The notes beneath the pieces were generated by a model. That model worked only from the letters and a program-made list of their open reading frames with translations. It was not told where the DNA came from and made no database searches. From Streptomyces sp. NBC_01689 (GTDB lineage: Bacteria > Actinomycetota > Actinomycetes > Streptomycetales > Streptomycetaceae): a DNA stretch of 64,000 nucleotides. How positions within the stretch are numbered: position 1 is the stretch's first letter; every line of letters begins with the position of its first letter. Position numbers and translations under genes: made by a program. The stretch lies in assembly GCF_036250675.1 (NCBI RefSeq), contig NZ_CP109592.1, forward strand, positions 8,184,001-8,248,000. The letters run 5' to 3'. Shown one piece after another: positions 59,936 to 64,000 of the stretch.

Positions 59936-60072
59936 CCGACCATTTTCCCCCTGACCCGTAGTGCCTGCTCCTCGGCACCAGGTCCGCCACCGGGTTCCGG
60001 GCCTCGTCCGCGCCCCGTCCGGAGCCCCGCGGAGGCGGCCGGACTTTAGGGATCTCCTCAGAAGCAAGAGGT

Positions 60073-60089
60073 CATAAGCCGCCCTTATG
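60073..60089. promoter_or_regulatory. CATAAG-N5-CTTATG dyad upstream of the ferredoxin reductase
   Basis: A perfect 6-bp inverted repeat, CATAAG (60073-60078) and CTTATG (60084-60089), lies in the AT-richer 5' region, within a GGTCATA direct repeat. It may be a regulator binding site independent of the iron-box-like element 28 bp further on. Confidence 0.45.
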
Positions 60090-60116
60090 TGGTCATAGAT
60101 CCAACCCGAGTACTGA

Positions 60117-60140
60117 CTAAGGCATGCCTTAGCTTAGGCT
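60117..60140. promoter_or_regulatory. Iron-box-like element: 16-bp palindrome overlapping TTAGCTTAGGCT
   Basis: CTAAGGCATGCCTTAG (60117-60132) is a perfect 16-bp palindrome, and TTAGCTTAGGCT (60129-60140) matches 11 of 12 bases of the first part of the DmdR/IdeR iron box (TTAGGTTAGGCT). It is 42 bp before the ferredoxin reductase start. Iron control would make sense for a [Fe-S]-partner reductase, but the second half of the box is poor, so this is tentative. Confidence 0.5.
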
Positions 60141-60182
60141 TCCGGGCGAGTCACCCCTGCCCCCTTCGAAGGGAATCTGATC

Positions 60183-61547
60183 ATGCCTCGCCCTCTGCGG
60201 GTAGCCATTGTCGGAGCCGGTCCCGCCGGCATCTACGCCGCCGACGCGCTGCTGAAGTCCGCAGTGGCCGTCGAGCCCGGTGTGTCCATCGACCTCTTCG
60301 AGCGGATGCCGGCCCCCTTCGGCCTGATCCGCTACGGCGTCGCCCCGGACCATCCGCGGATCAAGGGCATCATCACGGCCCTGCATCAGGTGCTCGACAA
60401 GCCGCAGATACGTCTCTTCGGCAACGTCGACTACCCGGGGGACATCAACCTGGACGACCTGCGTGCCTTCTACGACGCGGTGATCTTCTCCACGGGCGCG
60501 ACGGCGGACCGGGCCCTGGACATACCCGGCATCGGCCTCGGCGGCTCGTACGGCGCGGCGGACTTCGTCTCCTGGTACGACGGTCACCCGGACGTCCCGC
60601 GGACCTGGCCCCTCGAAGCCGAGAAGGTCGCCGTCCTCGGTGTCGGCAACGTCGCGCTGGACGTCGCGCGCATCCTGGCCAAGACCGCCGAGGAGCTGCT
60701 GCCGACCGAGATCCCGCCGAACGTCCACGAGGGGCTCGTGGCCAACAAGGCGCTGGAGGTCCACGTCTTCGGCCGCCGCGGCCCGGCGCAGGCCAAGTTC
60801 AGCCCGATGGAGCTGCGGGAACTGGACCACTCGCCGAACATCGAGGTCATCGTCGACCCCGAGGACATCGACTACGACGAGGGCTCGATCGCGACCCGGC
60901 GCGGCAACAAGCAGGCCGACATGGTCGCCAAGACCCTGGAGAACTGGGCCATCCGCGACGTCGGCGAGCGGCCGCACAAGCTGTTCCTGCACTTCTTCGA
61001 GTCGCCGACCGAGATCCTCGGCGAGGACGGCCAGGTCACCGGCCTGCGCACCGAGCGCACGGTCCTCGACGGCACCGGCAACGTCAAGGGCACCGGCACC
61101 TTCAAGGACTGGGACGTCACGGCCGTCTACCGCGCCGTGGGCTACCTGTCCGACAAGCTCCCGAAGCTGCCCTGGGACGTCGAGTCCGGCACGGTCCCGG
61201 ACGAGGCGGGCCGGGTGATCGAGGAGACCGGCGAGCACCTGCGGTCGACGTACGTCACCGGCTGGATCAGGCGCGGACCGGTGGGCCTCATCGGCCACAC
61301 CAAGGGCGACGCCAACGAGACCGTCGCGAGCCTGCTCGACGACCACGCGAGCGGCCGACTGCTCACGCCCGCCGCTCCCGAGCCGGAGGCCGTCGACGCG
61401 TTCCTGAAGGAGCGCGACGTCCGCTACACCACGTGGGAGGGCTGGTACCGGCTGGACGCCGCGGAGAAGGCGCTCGGCGAACCGCAGGGCCGCGAGCGGG
61501 TCAAGCTCGTCGAGCGCGAGGACATGCTCGACGCCAGCGGAGCCTGA
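60183..61547 (+). CDS. Ferredoxin/adrenodoxin-type NADP+ reductase (FprA-like)
   Basis: 454 aa from the ATG at 60183 (MPRPLRVAIVGAGPAGIYAA), preceded by GAAGGGAA. Two dinucleotide-binding motifs: GAGPAGIYAADAL for FAD (about 11-23) and VAVLGVGNVALDVARILAKT for NADPH (about 153). It has FERMPAPFGLIRYGVAPDHP, and the C-terminal GPVGLIGHTKGDANETVASL typical of FprA. It transfers electrons between NADPH and ferredoxin, supplying P450s and other Fe-S partners. Its promoter carries iron-box-like sequence. A very long hairpin terminator follows, so it is monocistronic. Confidence 0.95.
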   Translation: MPRPLRVAIVGAGPAGIYAADALLKSAVAVEPGVSIDLFERMPAPFGLIRYGVAPDHPRIKGIITALHQVLDKPQIRLFGNVDYPGDINLDDLRAFYDAVIFSTGATADRALDIPGIGLGGSYGAADFVSWYDGHPDVPRTWPLEAEKVAVLGVGNVALDVARILAKTAEELLPTEIPPNVHEGLVANKALEVHVFGRRGPAQAKFSPMELRELDHSPNIEVIVDPEDIDYDEGSIATRRGNKQADMVAKTLENWAIRDVGERPHKLFLHFFESPTEILGEDGQVTGLRTERTVLDGTGNVKGTGTFKDWDVTAVYRAVGYLSDKLPKLPWDVESGTVPDEAGRVIEETGEHLRSTYVTGWIRRGPVGLIGHTKGDANETVASLLDDHASGRLLTPAAPEPEAVDAFLKERDVRYTTWEGWYRLDAAEKALGEPQGRERVKLVEREDMLDASGA

Positions 61548-61578
61548 TGCCGCGGCGCCGAGGCGCTGAACGTCACCT

Positions 61579-61631
61579 CCGTGGGGGGTGTCCGTGCCCA
61601 CCGGACCGGGTGGCACGGACACCCCCCACGG
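61579..61631 (+). terminator. Strong hairpin terminator after the ferredoxin reductase
   Basis: The left arm begins CCGTGGGGGGTGTCCGTG (61579) and the right arm ends CACGGACACCCCCCACGG (61631). The stem is about 23 bp with one bulged base and a short GGACCG-type loop. It is the longest stem in the window and lies 31 bp after the stop codon. Confidence 0.95.
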
Positions 61632-61776
61632 TCGTCGGGTCCCCTCCGGCCCGGACCCGTCCGGATCGGGCGGGTCCGGCGTTCCTGGTGAAAGATGTCG
61701 GGGGAACTGTAGACGCGGGGGCTCCCCGTTCGACGTACGGGTGAGAGCAGGAAGACCCCACCTGAGGAGTACGACC

Positions 61777-62406
61777 GTGCCCAAGCTGCGCGTGCACAAC
61801 CTGACCGTTTCCCTGGACGGCTTCGCCGCGGGGCCGAACCAGTGCCTGGAGCATCCGCTCGGCGAGGGCTTCGCGTCCATGCACACCTGGATGTTCGCCG
61901 CGATGCGGGACCACGAGGCGGGCAAGGGCGGCACGGACGTCGAGTACGTGGAGCGCGCCGAGGAGAACATCGGCGCCACGATCATGGGCCGCAACATGTT
62001 CGGGCCGCACCGCGGCCCCTGGCAGGACGAGTCGTGGCGCGGCTGGTGGGGCGACAACCCGCCCTACCACAACGACGTGTTCGTGCACACGCACCACCCG
62101 CGGCCGTCGCTGACGATGGAGGGCGGGACCTCCTTCCACTTCACCGACGAGCCCGTCACCACGGTCCTGGAGCGCGCCTTCGAGGCGGCGGCGGGCCGGG
62201 ACGTGCGCCTCGGCGGCGGCGCGGCCACGGTCCAGCAGTACCTTCGCGCCGGCCTCGTCGACGAACTGCACCTGGCCATCGTCCCCCGGCTGGTCGGGCG
62301 GGGAGAGCGCCTGCTCGACCACCTGGGGGACGGGGTCGACGGCTACCGCGTCGCCGAACTCGTGAGCTCACCGGCCGCCACCCATGCCCGGCTGCTGCGC
62401 CGCTGA
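61777..62406 (+). CDS. RibD C-terminal/dihydrofolate-reductase-like protein
   Basis: 209 aa from the GTG at 61777 (VPKLRVHNLTVSLDGFAAGP), with GAGGAG eight bases upstream. The family hallmark VSLDGF near the N-terminus is followed by GATIMGRNMFG (about 68) and DVRLGGGAATVQQYLRAGLV (about 146), with VDELHLAIVPRLVGRGERL at the end. These NADPH-binding, DHFR-fold oxidoreductases are widespread in actinobacteria; the substrate is usually unknown. A 33-residue insert rich in Trp, Arg and His (PWQDESWRGWWGDNPPYHND) is present around 80-110. Single gene between the terminator and a convergent TetR gene. Confidence 0.88.
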   Translation: MPKLRVHNLTVSLDGFAAGPNQCLEHPLGEGFASMHTWMFAAMRDHEAGKGGTDVEYVERAEENIGATIMGRNMFGPHRGPWQDESWRGWWGDNPPYHNDVFVHTHHPRPSLTMEGGTSFHFTDEPVTTVLERAFEAAAGRDVRLGGGAATVQQYLRAGLVDELHLAIVPRLVGRGERLLDHLGDGVDGYRVAELVSSPAATHARLLRR

Positions 62407-62510
62407 CGCGACATGACCGCGACGCGGGGCGTCGGGGATGCCCGGGACGCGGTTCCACCTCCGTGCGCACGGCCCGGCGGGCACCAGCCGTCGGTGCGTG
62501 TGATCCGCGT

Positions 62511-62650
62511 CGCGCGGCCGCGCCACGGTGCCGGATTCCCGGGATCCCCTCACTCGGCTGAGCCCCGTCGCGCCGTCGGGCCGGGGCCTCGGTCTCCGGT
62601 ACCGGTACGCGCGGTCGCGCCACGGCGCCGGGTCCCCGTGAGCCCTCACT
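62511..62650. repeat. Imperfect 43-bp direct repeat, two copies 97 bp apart
   Basis: CGCGCGGCCGCGCCACGGTG... at 62511-62554 is repeated as CGCGCGGTCGCGCCACGGCG... at 62608-62650, both ending in CCTCACT. The second copy runs into the stop codon of the TetR gene. Non-coding spacer between convergent genes; probably a local duplication. Confidence 0.6.
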
Positions 62651-63260
62651 CCGCGTCGGACGGCGCCGTTCCGGGTGCCGGTGGCCGGGGGCCCGGCGCG
62701 CCCGCGCGCAGACCGTCCATCACCAGGTCGAGGAGGCGCGCGGCACGCGGCTGCCAGTCCCCGTGGGCGTCCATCTGCCAGAGACCGGCGATCGCGAGGA
62801 CGAAGTCGTCGGGGGTCACTCCCGGACGGATGGTCCCCGCCCGGTCGTTGGCGTCGAGCAGAAGGGAGACGGCCGAGGAGACCGCGCCGTGCCCCAGCCT
62901 GGTCAGGGTGCCCCGGGTGACGGTGGACGCGCGCAGGGCCTCGGCCAGGCCCGCCTTGGCCATGGCGTACTGCGCCAGACGGTCCATCCACTCCCGCAGG
63001 GCCCGGTCCGGGGCGCGGGTCTCCAGCAGCTGGGCCGCGGTGTCGGCGAGCTGCTGCACCTCGTAGCGGTAGACCTCCAGGACCAGCGCCTCGCGGTTGG
63101 GGAAGTTCCGGTAGAACGTGCCCTGCCCCACGCCCGCCTTCTTGGCGATCGCGCTGAGCGGGGTGTCCGAGGAGCGGGTCAGCTCCGCCAGGGCCACTTC
63201 GAGGATGCGCTCGCGATTGCGCTGCGCGTCCGAACGCAGCGGGGCGTCCTTCCTCTGCAT
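62646..63260 (-). CDS. TetR-family transcriptional regulator, SbtR-like C-terminal domain
   Basis: 204 aa from the ATG at 63260 (MQRKDAPLRSDAQRNRERIL), preceded by GGGGGGA. HTH: ILEVALAELTRSSDTPLSAI, then AKKAGVGQGTFYRNFPNREA (recognition helix, about 35-60). The C-terminal part (LREWMDRLAQYAMAKAGLAE, TRLGHGAVSSAVSLLLDAND) matches the SbtR-like TetR C-terminal domain. It is transcribed divergently from the molybdo-hydroxylase operon, with two near-identical palindromes in between, so it very probably represses both. Confidence 0.93.
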   Translation of the reverse strand: MQRKDAPLRSDAQRNRERILEVALAELTRSSDTPLSAIAKKAGVGQGTFYRNFPNREALVLEVYRYEVQQLADTAAQLLETRAPDRALREWMDRLAQYAMAKAGLAEALRASTVTRGTLTRLGHGAVSSAVSLLLDANDRAGTIRPGVTPDDFVLAIAGLWQMDAHGDWQPRAARLLDLVMDGLRAGAPGPRPPAPGTAPSDAE

Positions 63261-63312
63261 TCGTCCCCCCTTTCCCCCGGCCGCGGAACCCCGCGGCGGA
63301 GCCCGGCCTTGA

Positions 63313-63364
63313 TAAGTGGACAGCTGTCCGCTAAGTTCGGCGTTAGTGGACAGCTGTCCACTTA
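63313..63364. promoter_or_regulatory. Twin palindromic TetR operators, centres 30 bp apart
   Basis: Site 2 (63345-63362) is the perfect 18-bp palindrome AGTGGACAGCTGTCCACT. Site 1 (63315-63332) is AGTGGACAGCTGTCCGCT, one base off perfect. Both are flanked by TAA/TTA. The centres are 30 bp apart, about three helical turns, so both dimers lie on the same face. Located 55 bp before the TetR start and 211 bp before the 2Fe-2S gene start. Confidence 0.88.
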
Positions 63365-63572
63365 GGTTCACCATAGCGTGAGATCCGGCCATCGTGGACT
63401 GCCGGTGCCTCGCGAAACCGGTGTCGCCCCGCACCTTGTGCGGACGGCCACCGGTCCCTTTCTTCCCCCACCCCAGCCCACCCCCACTCATCGCACAGCG
63501 CCATTCCTTCCCCCGTGACCTCCGCGCCCCGTGACCTCCGCGCCCCCGCGACTCGGCGAAAGAAGGCTGATC

Positions 63573-64000
63573 ATGGCCCCATCGACGTCCAGCGCCATCA
63601 CTCTGAACATCAATGGCGAGAAATACACGCTGCCCGTCGACCACCGCACCACCCTGCTCGACGCACTGCGCGAGCGTCTCGACCTGACGGGTACCAAGAA
63701 GGGCTGTGACCAGGGCCAGTGCGGTGCCTGCACGGTACTGCTCGACGGGCGCCGGGCCGTCTCCTGTCTGCAACTCGCCGTGGCCGCCGAAGGCCGCGCC
63801 ATCACCACCATCGAAGGCGTGGCGGACGGGGAGCGGCTGCATCCGGTCCAGCAGGCCTTCCTCGACCTCGACGGCTACCAGTGCGGCTACTGCACACCGG
63901 GCCAGATCTGCTCGGCCCTCGGCGTGATCGAGGAGCACGCGGCGGGCTGGCCGAGCGCCGTGACCGCCGACGTACGGCCCGAGGCGGGTGTCCCGCCGCT
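63573..64000 (+). CDS. Xanthine-dehydrogenase-family 2Fe-2S subunit (YagT-like), cut by window end
   Basis: 142 codons to the right edge, from the ATG at 63573 (MAPSTSSAITLNINGEKYTL), preceded by AGAAGG. The plant-type 2Fe-2S motif KKGCDQGQCGACTVLLDG (about residues 43-60) and the second cluster's first half CGYCTPGQICSALG (about 108-121) are visible. This is the small iron-sulfur subunit of a three-subunit molybdenum hydroxylase (xanthine dehydrogenase / aldehyde oxidoreductase YagTSR type), so FAD and molybdopterin subunits should follow outside the window. Controlled by the divergent TetR gene via the twin operators. Confidence 0.9.
   Translation, partial: MAPSTSSAITLNINGEKYTLPVDHRTTLLDALRERLDLTGTKKGCDQGQCGACTVLLDGRRAVSCLQLAVAAEGRAITTIEGVADGERLHPVQQAFLDLDGYQCGYCTPGQICSALGVIEEHAAGWPSAVTADVRPEAGVPP

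Overview
The window is high-GC actinobacterial chromosome, almost certainly Streptomyces or a close relative. The evidence is very high third-position GC, GTG starts, ATGA/GTGA gene overlaps, a conservon (CvnA-D) signalling operon, DUF742, DUF5709 and DUF6397 family proteins, a c-di-AMP riboswitch ahead of an NlpC/P60 wall hydrolase, and the actinobacterial DUF3516 helicase. I see no tRNA, rRNA, CRISPR array, insertion sequence, prophage or biosynthetic cluster. It reads as chromosomal core and near-core housekeeping and regulatory DNA. Both ends cut genes: an APC permease at the left and a molybdo-hydroxylase 2Fe-2S subunit at the right.

Layout. 1-4.9 kb: permease, then a xylose module (ROK regulator, xylulokinase, and divergent xylose isomerase). 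4.9-10.2 kb: a membrane-anchored protein with an LPS-tetrapeptide linker, a strong bidirectional terminator, and a SNF2 helicase / SWIM zinc-finger pair with overlapping ends. 10.4-15.3 kb: fatty-acid desaturase, small membrane protein, two hypotheticals, an MpaB-type oxygenase, a decayed alpha/beta-hydrolase and a methyltransferase. 15.5-22.9 kb: a signalling block consisting of an MHYT membrane protein, cvnA-cvnB-cvnC-(small ORF)-cvnD, a PPOX flavoprotein, a second roadblock protein and a DUF6397 protein. 22.9-28.2 kb: TesB thioesterase, Ski2-like helicase, DUF457 membrane protein, and zinc-independent ribosomal protein L31 with a DUF5709 gene. 28.5-36.2 kb: an asymmetric heterodimeric ABC exporter, an L,D-transpeptidase, and a MarR regulator divergent from a homodimeric ABC exporter.

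36.2-42.8 kb: MltG-like transglycosylase, flavin monooxygenase, and a complete sulfonate-utilisation operon (ssuC-ssuB-ssuA-ssuD). The operon is headed by a 27-codon Cys-ending leader peptide that looks leaderless and is probably a cysteine attenuator. 42.8-49.8 kb: YjbQ protein, pyruvate carboxylase, saccharopine-dehydrogenase-like enzyme, TetR regulator and GNAT acetyltransferase. 50.1-55.1 kb: rhomboid-like membrane protein, c-di-AMP riboswitch with NlpC/P60 hydrolase, and diacylglycerol-kinase-family lipid kinase. 55.5-62.4 kb: a two-component system with two small exported proteins behind a 16-bp periodic repeat array, then a SpoIIE-type phosphatase, an FprA-type ferredoxin reductase behind iron-box-like sequence, and a RibD/DHFR-like protein. 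62.6-64 kb: a TetR regulator with twin palindromes 30 bp apart in the divergent promoter of a xanthine-dehydrogenase-family operon.

The most unusual items are the 16-bp periodic array upstream of the response regulator, the leaderless Cys leader peptide, the ABC pair in which one ATP site has been dismantled in complementary fashion, and the expanded conservon neighbourhood. All starts were chosen by eye from reading frame, family length and ribosome-binding sites. Intergenic elements were found by eye and not folded or searched.
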